Part shown: one piece after another, positions 55,694-64,000 of the stretch
Layout: each line of letters starts with the position of its first letter
How positions within the stretch are numbered: the stretch's first letter is position 1
Source of the DNA: an uncultured Rhizobiaceae bacterium
Lineage (GTDB): Bacteria > Pseudomonadota > Alphaproteobacteria > Rhizobiales > Rhizobiaceae
Reading direction: 5' to 3'
Length of the DNA stretch: 64,000 nucleotides
Assembly (NCBI GenBank): GCA_947259295.1
Contig: CAMYMG010000079.1
Span: 62,001-126,000, forward strand
Program-made: the position numbers and the translations under genes
Notes under the pieces: generated by a model
Seen by the model: the letters and a program-made list of their open reading frames with translations, nothing else
Databases searched by the model: none
Told to the model about the DNA's origin: nothing

Positions 55694-55724
55694 GACATTG
55701 AACATTCAAGAATGTCTCAATGTC
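55694..55724. promoter_or_regulatory. AT-rich 14-bp inverted repeat between bcsN and bcsA
   Basis: GACATTGAACATTC (55694-55707) is followed after two bases by GAATGT-C-TCAATGTC (55710-55724), its complement with a single extra C. It is strikingly AT-rich for this genome. It could be a protein-binding palindrome or an RNA hairpin controlling bcsA expression. Confidence 0.5.
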
Positions 55725-55792
55725 CCACCGAATAGGAACAGCGTTAACAAAGCGCTAATATTGACTGCTTGCGGAGGGCTATTCGCCGGCTT

Positions 55793-56785
55793 TTACAGGG
55801 GCGGCGGGGGTACCGTTGGGGCAGAAGCGGCGGGCTTTGCGGCGCCCGGCGCGGGAGAGGCTCCCGACGTGACGGCAACGTCGGGACCGGGAGGAGGCGG
55901 CACCAGCGGCCCGATTGGCTCGGGCAGCTGCGGTGGCGGCGCGGCCTTGACCGTCCGCTTCGCGGCCGGCGCCCTCCTGGGTGGCGCGGGAGTGGGCTCC
56001 GTCACTGTCTCGTAGCGCGATGCGCTGACGGGGTAGACGGGCTCGCCACCGCGGCCGAACGAGGTATCGGGCGGCAGCGGCTCGCCATAGGGATTCCAGT
56101 TGCCGTCCTTGAACGACGCGGTGATCCGGAAGCCGTACATCGACTGCAGCAGTTGCTGTTCCGACTTGCCGCTGTCGCAGAGCCTGAGACGAATCTGGAT
56201 CGAACCCTTGTTGCCGATCAGGGTCTGCGTCATGCCGGTGGAGGTGATGCGCTGCCAGCCATAGAGACAGGTATCGCCCGAGGAGCTTCTGCCGACGGCG
56301 TAGCCGAAGGGGCCGTAATTGTTCTGGACGTAGAAGGCCGAGGTCTCCATGCGCACGCCCGGGATGAGCTTCCGCATCTCCGCCTTCACGTCCCTGGCCG
56401 GCAGGAAGCCGGCGCGAAGCTTGTCGTTGCCCGCAAGCGAACTGTCGACCGGCCCGAATATCTGGATGCGAAGCATGTTCTGGCCCGGCGTGGAGGCCGA
56501 TGTGGCGAGCAACACGTCCTGCTGCGTGCCGTTGGAAAAGCGCTGCTCAAGGACGGCCGTCACTTCGGGACCGCCGACAGCCGGCATCACGAAAGCCGAT
56601 TCCGTCGGTACCATGCGGGTCTGCGTGTCGTTCTGGAGCGGCGCCGGGTTGGCGCACCCGGCAAGCATGCCGGCAACGACCACGGCAGCCATCCGGGCAG
56701 GGCGCAGCGCCGCCTGCCCAGCTTCCAGGCCTGGTGCCGGAACGAAACGGCCTGCCCCACGACCTGCAATCGAATCAGTATACAT
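55793..56785 (-). CDS. bcsN: Cellulose biosynthesis lipoprotein BcsN
   Basis: A 330-residue lipoprotein. The lipobox LAGC lies at about residues 41-44 after a hydrophobic stretch (MAAVVVAGM). The family region covers about 50-240 (VMPAVGGPEVTAVLEQRF, CLYGWQRI, MYGFRITASF). A Pro/Ala-rich tail of some 80 residues follows. BcsN is a rhizobial-type accessory of cellulose synthesis with an undefined biochemical role. The start at 56785 gives an unusually long n-region of about 30 residues, and internal ATGs (56692) are alternatives. It is first in the operon, 189 bases from bcsA. Confidence 0.85.
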   Translation of the reverse strand: MYTDSIAGRGAGRFVPAPGLEAGQAALRPARMAAVVVAGMLAGCANPAPLQNDTQTRMVPTESAFVMPAVGGPEVTAVLEQRFSNGTQQDVLLATSASTPGQNMLRIQIFGPVDSSLAGNDKLRAGFLPARDVKAEMRKLIPGVRMETSAFYVQNNYGPFGYAVGRSSSGDTCLYGWQRITSTGMTQTLIGNKGSIQIRLRLCDSGKSEQQLLQSMYGFRITASFKDGNWNPYGEPLPPDTSFGRGGEPVYPVSASRYETVTEPTPAPPRRAPAAKRTVKAAPPPQLPEPIGPLVPPPPGPDVAVTSGASPAPGAAKPAASAPTVPPPPL

Positions 56786-56870
56786 GCCAGCAACCTATGA
56801 GATTTGCTGGCCGGGATGAAGCTGGATTGTCTGCGCTGCCTTCAGCACACAATGAAACGGCGAAGTCTTG

Positions 56871-56929
56871 CCGGATCTAGGAAGTGAAACGCTACTAAAA
56901 GGCCGGATTTCCCCGGATTGCTACCGGAT
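56871..56929. repeat. Four CCGGAT direct repeats upstream of the cellulose operon
   Basis: CCGGAT occurs at 56871, 56903, 56913 and 56924. The last three are 10-11 bases apart, one helical turn, in the gap between bcsN and the small membrane protein gene. Phased direct repeats suit cooperative binding by a regulator. No regulator is identified. Confidence 0.4.
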
Positions 56930-57021
56930 GTTGTGACCTGCGGCGTTGCCTCATTGCCGGCAGGTCCCATTCTGTGTACTCCAGTTGAAGCCGTGAATTT
57001 CAGCGGCCAAGGAGAGATAAA

Positions 57022-57189
57022 ATGGGATCGTCAGTCCTGATCGGGATTCTCATCACCTTCCTGGTGGTCATCCTCGTGCTCTACCTCGTCCAGCGGCTCC
57101 CGATCGACGCCAAGATGCGCCAGATCGTCCAGATCATCGTCATCATCATCGGCATCGTTTCGCTGTTGAAGTACCTCGCGGTCTTCTAG
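57022..57189 (+). CDS. Small membrane protein (55 aa), Thivi_2564-like
   Basis: A 55-residue hydrophobic protein starting MGSSVLIGILITFLVVILVL, with a second hydrophobic segment (IVQIIVIIIGIVSLLKYLAVF). The two helices are joined by a short amphipathic turn (QRLPIDAKMRQ). AAGGAGAG eight bases upstream is a strong ribosome-binding site, so it is very likely translated. It resembles the small Thivi_2564-family membrane proteins of unknown function. It is monocistronic and divergent from the cellulose operon. Confidence 0.8.
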   Translation: MGSSVLIGILITFLVVILVLYLVQRLPIDAKMRQIVQIIVIIIGIVSLLKYLAVF

Positions 57190-57337
57190 GATTTTTGGCT
57201 CGACCCGAGCCATCCCGGCCGCTTGATCGCTTTTGTTGGGAGAGGGCCAGCGCTCGGCGCGCAACCCTTTCGCACGCACATCGGCAAACGGGGAGCGACA
57301 GGGAACCTCGAACTACGATTTTGCCGGGTGCGGTTCG

Positions 57338-58255
57338 CTACTTCACCGCGCCGGCTGTCATCCCCCGGATCAGGTAGCGCTCCAGCACAACGCCGATGAC
57401 GACCAGCGGCAGGATCGCCGCGAAGGACAGCGCCGCCATCGCCCACCAGTTGATGCCCTGGCTGCCGGTCTGCGAGGCGACCATCACCGGCAGTGTATTG
57501 GCGTGCGTCGAGGTCAGCAGCGCGGCGAAGAAATACTCGTTCCAGGTCAACACCAGGCTGAGGATGAAGGCTGCCATCATGCCCGGCAGGGCGATCGGCA
57601 GGATGACGCTGAAGAAGGCGCCCCAGATCGACAGCCCGTCGACCAGCGCGGCTTCCTCGAGCTCAGTCGGGATCGACTCGAACTGGTCGCGCATGATCCA
57701 GATGACGATCGGCAGTACCGTCAGCGTGTAGAGCAACACCAGGCCGATCCGCGTGTCGAGCAGGGCGAGCTGCTTGTAGAGCACGAGGAATGGCAGCGCG
57801 AGAACCACCGGCGGCAGGATCAGCTGCGACAGGAAGAAGAACGAGATGTCCGAATTGCGCATGAAGCCGAACTTGTAGGAGAAGCGCGACAGGCCGTAGG
57901 CAGCGAGCGAGCCGAGCACCACGGCGATGGCCGAGGAGGCGACCGCCGCGATAGCGGAGTTGAAGAAGCGCTTCATGAATTCGGCGCGCACCGTGCTCTC
58001 GGCGCCGATCGTGTCCGGCGACAGTCCGAGCGAGCGCCAGCCGCGCCAGGCCGGCTGGTAGTCCACCCAGGGGATCAGGTGTCCCTGCATGACGTTAGGC
58101 GCGATCTTGAAGCTCGTCGTCGCTGTCCAGTAGATCGGGAAGAGGCAGATGATCGCCCAGGCGATCAGCAATACGTAGATCACGGTCTTGCCGGTCAGCC
58201 GCCTAGCGCGGAAGGCGAGGTCCGCCTCGCTGTCGCGGAAGATGGCTTCTGTCAT
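57338..58255 (-). CDS. Carbohydrate ABC transporter permease, MalG type
   Basis: A 305-residue permease with six helices. The first follows a cytoplasmic N-terminus (VIYVLLIAWAIICLFPIYW). The EAA loop is ELEEAALVDGLSIWGAFFSV near residue 205. It completes the channel with the MalF-type partner, whose stop overlaps its ATG. It is last in a three-gene operon of binding protein, MalF and MalG. Confidence 0.93.
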   Translation of the reverse strand: MTEAIFRDSEADLAFRARRLTGKTVIYVLLIAWAIICLFPIYWTATTSFKIAPNVMQGHLIPWVDYQPAWRGWRSLGLSPDTIGAESTVRAEFMKRFFNSAIAAVASSAIAVVLGSLAAYGLSRFSYKFGFMRNSDISFFFLSQLILPPVVLALPFLVLYKQLALLDTRIGLVLLYTLTVLPIVIWIMRDQFESIPTELEEAALVDGLSIWGAFFSVILPIALPGMMAAFILSLVLTWNEYFFAALLTSTHANTLPVMVASQTGSQGINWWAMAALSFAAILPLVVIGVVLERYLIRGMTAGAVK

Positions 58256-59355
58256 GTGCGCGGCCTCACGAACCGGTCGGCAAGCTTCATCAGGATCGTC
58301 ATGGCGATGATGATGATCACCAAATAGAACATCGCCAGCAGCGTGCCGTAGCCGACGTTCGAGCGGTCGCGGTACTCCCGGAATATGAAGGAGGTGACCG
58401 TGTCGGTGGCGCCGCCCGGCCCGCCTGCCGTCAGGTTGATGACGATGTCGGCGAGCTTAAGCTTGAAGATGATGCGGATGAGAACCGCGGTGATCGATAC
58501 GGGCAGCATCAGCGGGAAGGTGATCTCCCAGAAGCCCTTCCACGGGCTGGCGCCGTCGACGCGCGCGGCCTCGGTCAGTTCGCGCGGGATCGCCTGCAGT
58601 CCGGCCAGGATCATGATCATCATGAACGGGATGAAGGTCCAGGCGTCGAGTAGCATGATGGTGAAGCGGGCGATCTCGGGCGAGCCGAAGAAGGATGGAC
58701 TGTCCCAGCCGAGCCAGCGCGCGAAGCGGGCGATCGGGCCGAACCGCACCTCCAGCATCGACTTGCCGATCATCCAGCTGACCGCCACCGGCGACAGCAT
58801 CAGCGGCAGCAGGAAGGCGACGCGGAAAAATTTTCGCGCCCTTATCTCGGCATTGAGCAGCAGCGCCAGGCCGAAGGCGATGGCGTATTCCACCAGGATC
58901 GCCAGGCTGTACCAGACCATGTTGAGCAGAGCGTTCCAGTAGAAGGGATCGCGCCACATCTGCCGGATGTTGTCGAGCCCGTTGAACTGGCGGCCCTCCG
59001 TCGCCGACAGGTTCCAGTCCGAAAAGGCGATGACGAGGCCGAACAGCAGCGGAAACACCGTCAGCGACACGACGAACAGCGCCGCGGGCAGCACGAACAG
59101 GGTGCGCTTGCCCTGTTCGCCGCAGATAAGCACCTGGCTCCAGCACAGGCAGACCCCCCACAGGACATAGGCGTAGAGCGTCGGCCGCCATGTCTCGAAG
59201 CCGAAGTCCTCCACGCCGGTCTGCTGGAGGGTCTGCGCCGCGGCGACCAGCGCCACGATCAGTGCCGATCCCCACACGATGGCGCGGCCGAACAGCTTCT
59301 GCCGTTCGGATATGTCGTCTGTCGTCACGACGTGTAGTAGGTCACCCTGCGCCAT
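58252..59355 (-). CDS. Carbohydrate ABC transporter permease, MalF type
   Basis: A 367-residue permease. The core six helices start near residue 85 (LFVLPAALFVVSLTVFPLLFG). The EAA loop is ELTEAARVDGASPWKGFWEI. The N-terminus carries two additional hydrophobic segments (about 24-45 and 56-76), making it longer than typical rhizobial MalF homologues (about 290-310) though not unlike enteric MalF. An 11-bp hairpin separates it from the binding-protein gene. Confidence 0.92.
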   Translation of the reverse strand: MAQGDLLHVVTTDDISERQKLFGRAIVWGSALIVALVAAAQTLQQTGVEDFGFETWRPTLYAYVLWGVCLCWSQVLICGEQGKRTLFVLPAALFVVSLTVFPLLFGLVIAFSDWNLSATEGRQFNGLDNIRQMWRDPFYWNALLNMVWYSLAILVEYAIAFGLALLLNAEIRARKFFRVAFLLPLMLSPVAVSWMIGKSMLEVRFGPIARFARWLGWDSPSFFGSPEIARFTIMLLDAWTFIPFMMIMILAGLQAIPRELTEAARVDGASPWKGFWEITFPLMLPVSITAVLIRIIFKLKLADIVINLTAGGPGGATDTVTSFIFREYRDRSNVGYGTLLAMFYLVIIIIAMTILMKLADRFVRPRT

Positions 59356-59402
59356 GCACCCACGCTAGCCGGCGACCGGCTGCTGCCGGTCCTTGCAAGA
59401 AA

Positions 59403-59426
59403 GGGTGCGCGCCGTGGCGCGCACCC
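59403..59426 (-). terminator. Perfect hairpin with U-rich tail between binding-protein and permease genes
   Basis: GGGTGCGCGCC and its exact complement form an 11-bp stem with a two-base spacer, seven bases after the binding-protein stop. On the transcribed strand it is followed by TTTCTTG. It probably terminates part of the transcription, so the binding protein is made in excess over the permeases. Confidence 0.6.
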
Positions 59427-59432
59427 GGCGGC

Positions 59433-61091
59433 TCACAGGCCGAGCGAAGCCTTGTAGAGCTTGATCTGGCTGTCACGGCCGATCTGGTCGGTGATCTTCT
59501 CCCAGGCGGCGGCGATGGCGTCGGCGGTCTCCTGCGCCGACTTGTACTGGCCGGCAAAGCCCTTCGCCAGTTCGTCCTCGGCCACCGAGTAGTACTGGAA
59601 GATGCCGGGGATGCGCGGTTCGATCGCGGCGTTCGGATGGTTGTAGCTGTCCGCGTTCGAGCCGAGATAATCCTCGATATAGGCCCGGTCGTAGCCTGCC
59701 GCCTCCCACTCGTCGTAGTTGAAGTGGGAGTTGCGGTAAGGCTGGAAGCCGGACGGATAGGCGGCCGTCCACAGCGAAAGGTCCTTGCCGCCGAGATGCG
59801 CCGCCGCACTCCAGGCTGCTTTGCGTTTCTTCTCGTCGCCCGCCACCCGGCTGGTCACGTAAACGCCCCAGCCGATATAGGCCATGTTGGGTGCGAAGTT
59901 CGGGCTGTCGGGGGTTTCCCATTCGCTGGTCTTGGAATTGTAGACCCTGTCCGAACCCGGATTGATCGTGAAGCCGGTCACGTCGCCGACCACCGACGTG
60001 TCGGAGGTGCGCGCGCTGGAGCCGACGTCGCCCCACCAGCAGAGTGCCGCACCAGTGCCGGCGAGGAACTGCTGGAAGGCGGTCGTGCCGGGGTCGGCGT
60101 TTATCTGGTCGGTCGGATAGGCGCCGGCCTCGATCAGGTCCATGACGTCCTGGATTGCCTGCACGAAGGCCGGGTTGTTGACCCGCGGCTTCATCGTGTC
60201 CGGATCGAACAGCCAGGCCTTGTCGTCCGGATGCTTGGCATAGGCCGTGGCGCGGTCTTCCAGGAAGTAGAAGCCGAAGCCGCCCCATCCCTTCAGCGGG
60301 TCGAGGAAGCCGTGCGCGTCGAGGCCGGTCAGCGGATCCTTCTGGCCCTTCACCTTCTTGCTGAACTCGTTGACCTGCTGCCACGTCGTCGGCACTTCGG
60401 TCATCCCCGTCGCGGCGGTGATCGCCGGGTCGGTGAAATAGTCCTTGCGGTAGGCGAAGGTGTGGCAGTCGCCATCGATGGTGATGCGGTAGGTCTTGCC
60501 GTCCCAGGTGCCGACCGGCGGCTGCAGGTAGCCGACGAGGTCGTCGTCCTCGATCTGCGTCTTCACCCAGTCGGGCATCTCGTCGAGCAGTCCCTTGCTG
60601 GCCGTGTCGCCCTCGAAGGGCGCTCCCATCTCGATGATGTCGAAGTCGACCGTGCCGGTCGCGATCGACTGCTGCAGGCGGGCGTTGTAGTCGGCCTGGG
60701 CGAGGTCGATCCAGCTGATCTTGGCGCCGGTATAGGCCTCCCACGGCTTGAGGAACCCGCGGAACAGGAAGTTGTGCAGGTTCTGGTTGTTGAGACCCAT
60801 GAAGGTCAGTTCGACGCCGGCGAACTCGCCTTCCGCGACGCTTGCCTTGGTGGCGCCGAGGCACAGCTCGCCGACCTTCTGCCAGTCGGCGTCGGTGGGC
60901 GAGCCCTTGCCGACGCCTGGGATCTTGAGAATCTCGGCGCGCAGATTGTCCTGCGCCGAGGCCTGGCGCGTCAGCGCACCCAGTGTCCCGGTCGATCCCG
61001 CCGCCAGCGCGGCAAGGCTTGCCGCTCCCTTCAGCACGCTGCGGCGCGTGGCGCCGGCGCGCATCAGTCTTTCGTAATCGCTTACCCTCAT
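59433..61091 (-). CDS. Extracellular carbohydrate-binding protein with Tat-type signal
   Basis: A 552-residue family 1 solute-binding protein, long for the class (about 420). The N-terminus has a twin-arginine signal, TRRSVLKG (about residues 15-22) followed by a mild hydrophobic stretch, so export folded by Tat is likely. The mature part shows the SBP_bac_1 pattern: VELTFMGLNNQNLHNFL, YNARLQQSIATG and TAFQQFLAGTGAALCWWGD. GGAGGAAG upstream fixes the ATG at 61091. The frame runs to 61145 without conservation. The ligand is unknown. MalK-type ATPase is encoded divergently at 61355. Confidence 0.91.
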   Translation of the reverse strand: MRVSDYERLMRAGATRRSVLKGAASLAALAAGSTGTLGALTRQASAQDNLRAEILKIPGVGKGSPTDADWQKVGELCLGATKASVAEGEFAGVELTFMGLNNQNLHNFLFRGFLKPWEAYTGAKISWIDLAQADYNARLQQSIATGTVDFDIIEMGAPFEGDTASKGLLDEMPDWVKTQIEDDDLVGYLQPPVGTWDGKTYRITIDGDCHTFAYRKDYFTDPAITAATGMTEVPTTWQQVNEFSKKVKGQKDPLTGLDAHGFLDPLKGWGGFGFYFLEDRATAYAKHPDDKAWLFDPDTMKPRVNNPAFVQAIQDVMDLIEAGAYPTDQINADPGTTAFQQFLAGTGAALCWWGDVGSSARTSDTSVVGDVTGFTINPGSDRVYNSKTSEWETPDSPNFAPNMAYIGWGVYVTSRVAGDEKKRKAAWSAAAHLGGKDLSLWTAAYPSGFQPYRNSHFNYDEWEAAGYDRAYIEDYLGSNADSYNHPNAAIEPRIPGIFQYYSVAEDELAKGFAGQYKSAQETADAIAAAWEKITDQIGRDSQIKLYKASLGL

Positions 61092-61354
61092 GTGGAACTT
61101 CCTCCCAAAAGTGACACGCTCAGCCCAGCGTCCCGTGCCCGGCACCCGGTCGGCATCGCCGCCCGAAGTGTCGGGCTTTTCGGCTAGGCCGGCCTGTCAG
61201 TCCTCCCGATGCCTGGCTGGGACGGTAGAAAGCGCCTGACACTATGGGGCAAGCCCGAACAGAGTCAACGCGATGTCTGTGGCCATGAATTGGGCGATGG
61301 ACTTGGGAGGCCTGCTTGGCTAGCTTCGCGGAAAACAAGACCGACGGGGGGAAA

Positions 61355-62404
<1,050 letters not shown>

Positions 62405-62433
62405 GGCCGTCGCGCCGCTACGGGAGCGCGGCC
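62405..62433. terminator. Imperfect hairpin between convergent genes
   Basis: GGCCG-t-CGC pairs with GCGCGGCC around a 13-base loop, directly after the malK-like stop and before the stop of the aldehyde dehydrogenase gene on the other strand. It is a plausible shared terminator without a clear U tract. Confidence 0.4.
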
Positions 62434-62449
62434 TATTGGAGAAAGGCTC

Positions 62450-63934
62450 CTAGAGCGTCACGGCTATATACTGCGGTTCGGTGAACTCGAGCACGCCGTG
62501 GGAGCCGCCCTCGCGGCCGAGACCGCTTTGCTTGACGCCGCCGAAAGGTGCTGCGGGATCCGAGACGAGGCCGCGGTTGAGCGCGATCATGCCCGCTTCG
62601 ATCTGCCGCGACACCTTCAAACCACGCGCTATGTCCTTGGTGAAGACATAGGCTGCGAGGCCGTATTCGGTGTCGTTGGCGCGAGCGATCACCTCGGCCT
62701 CCGTGTCGAAGCGGCTGATCGGCGCGACCGGACCAAAAATCTCCTCGCATGACATGTCCGCATCGAGCGGCACATCCGTCAGAACGGTCGGCGGGTAGAA
62801 GAAACCCGTGCCCTGCAGCTTCTTGCCGCCGCACAGCACGCGCGCGCCGCGCGTGACGGCGTCTTCCACCAGCCTGTCGATCTTGTCGACGGCCTTTGCC
62901 GTGATCATCGGACCGCACTCGGTCTCCGGATCGGTGCCCGGTCCGACGGCCAGGCTTTCCATCCGCTGCGTCAGGGCCGCGACAAACCTGTCGTAGATTC
63001 CGGCCTGGACATAGAGCCGGTTCGCTGCCGTGCAGGCTTCGCCGGCATTGCGCATCTTGGCGATCATCGCGCCTTCGACTGCGACATCAAGGTCGGCATC
63101 GTCGAATACGATCAGCGGCGCATTGCCGCCGAGCTCCATGGAGCAGCTGATGACGCTCTTCGACGCCTCGGCGAGCAGGGTGCGTCCGACGCCGGTCGAG
63201 CCGGTGAAGGACAGTTTCCTGACCCGGGGGTCGGCAAGCATTGCGGATGTCACGGGGCCCGGCGTCGAGGTCGTGATAACGTTGACGACACCGTCTGGAA
63301 CGCCGGCCTCCTTGTAGAGCGCCGCCAGCGCGTAGGCGGTAAGCGGCGTCTCGGTTGCCGGTTTCAGCACGACGGTGCAGCCGGCGGCGAGCGCCGGTGC
63401 GATCTTGCGCGTCGCCATTGCGGCCGGAAAGTTCCACGGCGTAATCAGCACGCAGATGCCGATCGGCTGGTAGTCGACGATGATGCGGTTTGCCCCGGCA
63501 GGCGCCATGCCGAAATCACCGACGATGCGCACCGCCTCCTCGGCATTCCAGCGGAAGAATTCGGCGGCATAGGCGACTTCGCCGCGCGCATCACGCAGCG
63601 CCTTGCCGTTTTCGAGCGAGATGAGTCTTGCCAGCATCTCAGCCCGCTCGCTCATCAGCTCGAAGCAGCGGCGCAGGATCTCGGAGCGCTGCCTGGGGGG
63701 CGTCGCCGCCCAGCCGGGTGCCGCACGGGCGGCCGCATCGACGGCTGCTGCCGCGTCGGCCAATCCCGCGTCGGCGACCTCTGCCAGGACAGTCTCGCTC
63801 GAAGGGTCGACAACCGGGATTCGGCGTCCGGTTTCGCCTTCCTGCCATGTGCCGCCTATGAAGAGGCCCTTGGAAAATCCGTCGAGGTCGATGCCGCTTG
63901 TGTCGGATTTCGCGGTTCGTGCAGCGATGTTCAT
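62450..63934 (-). CDS. gabD: NAD(P)-dependent aldehyde dehydrogenase, succinate-semialdehyde dehydrogenase type
   Basis: A 494-residue ALDH. It has the catalytic Glu in MELGGNAPL, the nucleophilic Cys in GEACTAANR, the cofactor loop FTGSTGVGR, and [22 protein letters not shown] in the middle. The wording matches the GabD/succinate-semialdehyde group, although close relatives use glutarate semialdehyde or other oxo acids, so the exact substrate is uncertain. It lies 15 bases downstream of a partial gene on the same strand. Confidence 0.85.
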   Translation of the reverse strand: MNIAARTAKSDTSGIDLDGFSKGLFIGGTWQEGETGRRIPVVDPSSETVLAEVADAGLADAAAAVDAAARAAPGWAATPPRQRSEILRRCFELMSERAEMLARLISLENGKALRDARGEVAYAAEFFRWNAEEAVRIVGDFGMAPAGANRIIVDYQPIGICVLITPWNFPAAMATRKIAPALAAGCTVVLKPATETPLTAYALAALYKEAGVPDGVVNVITTSTPGPVTSAMLADPRVRKLSFTGSTGVGRTLLAEASKSVISCSMELGGNAPLIVFDDADLDVAVEGAMIAKMRNAGEACTAANRLYVQAGIYDRFVAALTQRMESLAVGPGTDPETECGPMITAKAVDKIDRLVEDAVTRGARVLCGGKKLQGTGFFYPPTVLTDVPLDADMSCEEIFGPVAPISRFDTEAEVIARANDTEYGLAAYVFTKDIARGLKVSRQIEAGMIALNRGLVSDPAAPFGGVKQSGLGREGGSHGVLEFTEPQYIAVTL

Positions 63935-63949
63935 GATGTCACTCCTTGG

Positions 63950-64000
63950 CTAGGTGCGCAGGGCACTGAGGTCGCCGTCATACGCGGCCTGCACCAGCTG
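63950..64000 (-). CDS. C-terminal tail of a further gene (cut by window edge)
   Basis: Sixteen codons of open frame (reading QLVQAAYDGDLSALRT) end in TAG at 63950-63952, 15 bases before the aldehyde dehydrogenase start on the same strand. The spacing is typical of an operon. The tail is too short to name a family. Confidence 0.4.
   Translation of the reverse strand, partial: QLVQAAYDGDLSALRT

Noticed and set aside
57197-57211. GGCTCG-acc-CGAGCC hairpin after the small membrane protein as a terminator
   Set aside because: The T run lies before the stem on the plus strand and becomes an A run after it on the minus strand, so neither orientation gives an intrinsic terminator; the stem is only 6 bp.
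59190-61187. A 665-codon open frame on the plus strand over the MalF and Tat-type binding-protein genes
   Set aside because: Antisense shadow; both minus-strand genes have clear family motifs and Shine-Dalgarno or overlap-supported starts.

Overview
The window looks like chromosomal DNA of a GC-rich alphaproteobacterium of the Hyphomicrobiales, probably near Mesorhizobium, Aminobacter or another Phyllobacteriaceae. This rests on a BA14K-family gene with an EcfG-type general-stress promoter, a rhizobial-type cellulose operon with bcsN, many class III cyclases and ABC importers, and frequent ATGA/TGATG gene overlaps. I see no rRNA, tRNA, CRISPR array, insertion sequence or prophage. No gene-free stretch exceeds about 260 bases, so the non-coding DNA is promoters, hairpins and short spacers.

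Layout. 0.07-7 kb: an Old Yellow Enzyme-type demethylase/dienoyl reductase, a DUF2270 membrane protein, a GNAT acetyltransferase, a membrane GGDEF-EAL protein and glutaryl-CoA dehydrogenase. 7.2-12.1 kb: a cupin gene, then kbl-tdh (threonine to glycine plus acetyl-CoA) with an MBL hydrolase and a fumarylacetoacetase-family hydrolase. 12.1-26.5 kb: a cyclic-nucleotide and transport region. A class III cyclase diverges from a DUF3095 gene. Nine further co-directional genes follow: a Yej-like peptide importer (fused double ATPase, binding protein, two permeases), an ABC-exporter-like protein whose ATPase motifs are all destroyed, a free-standing cyclic-nucleotide-binding protein, an MBL hydrolase and a six-TM adenylate cyclase.

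26.5-37.1 kb: a polysaccharide locus in two divergent operons. The left one has two GT28-like and two GT4-like glycosyltransferases, a histidine phosphatase and a polysaccharide deacetylase-like protein. The right one has a heparin-lyase-I-like protein, an FkbM methyltransferase fusion, a UDP-glucuronate epimerase-like enzyme and a UDP-HexNAc dehydrogenase-like enzyme. 37.2-45.4 kb: a ROK-controlled sugar ABC importer with an SDR, an acetyltransferase, an aldo/keto reductase and a UxaA-type dehydratase, which looks like an oxidative (non-phosphorylating) sugar pathway. 45.5-47.1 kb: a RidA and PLP-enzyme pair. 47.2 kb: BA14K. 47.7-56.8 kb: the cellulose operon bcsN-bcsA-bcsB-bcsZ-TPR. 57.0 kb: a 55-residue membrane protein. 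57.3-62.4 kb: a MalEFGK-type carbohydrate importer with a Tat-type binding protein. 62.4-64.0 kb: an aldehyde dehydrogenase and the tail of a further gene.

The most unusual region is 12.1-26.5 kb. It contains predicted cyclic-nucleotide synthesis (one or two cyclases plus a cyclase-like DUF3095), binding (one CNB protein) and possibly hydrolysis (MBL). These sit in a run with a peptide importer and a catalytically dead ABC-exporter homologue, suggesting a cAMP-linked membrane system that I cannot match to a described one.
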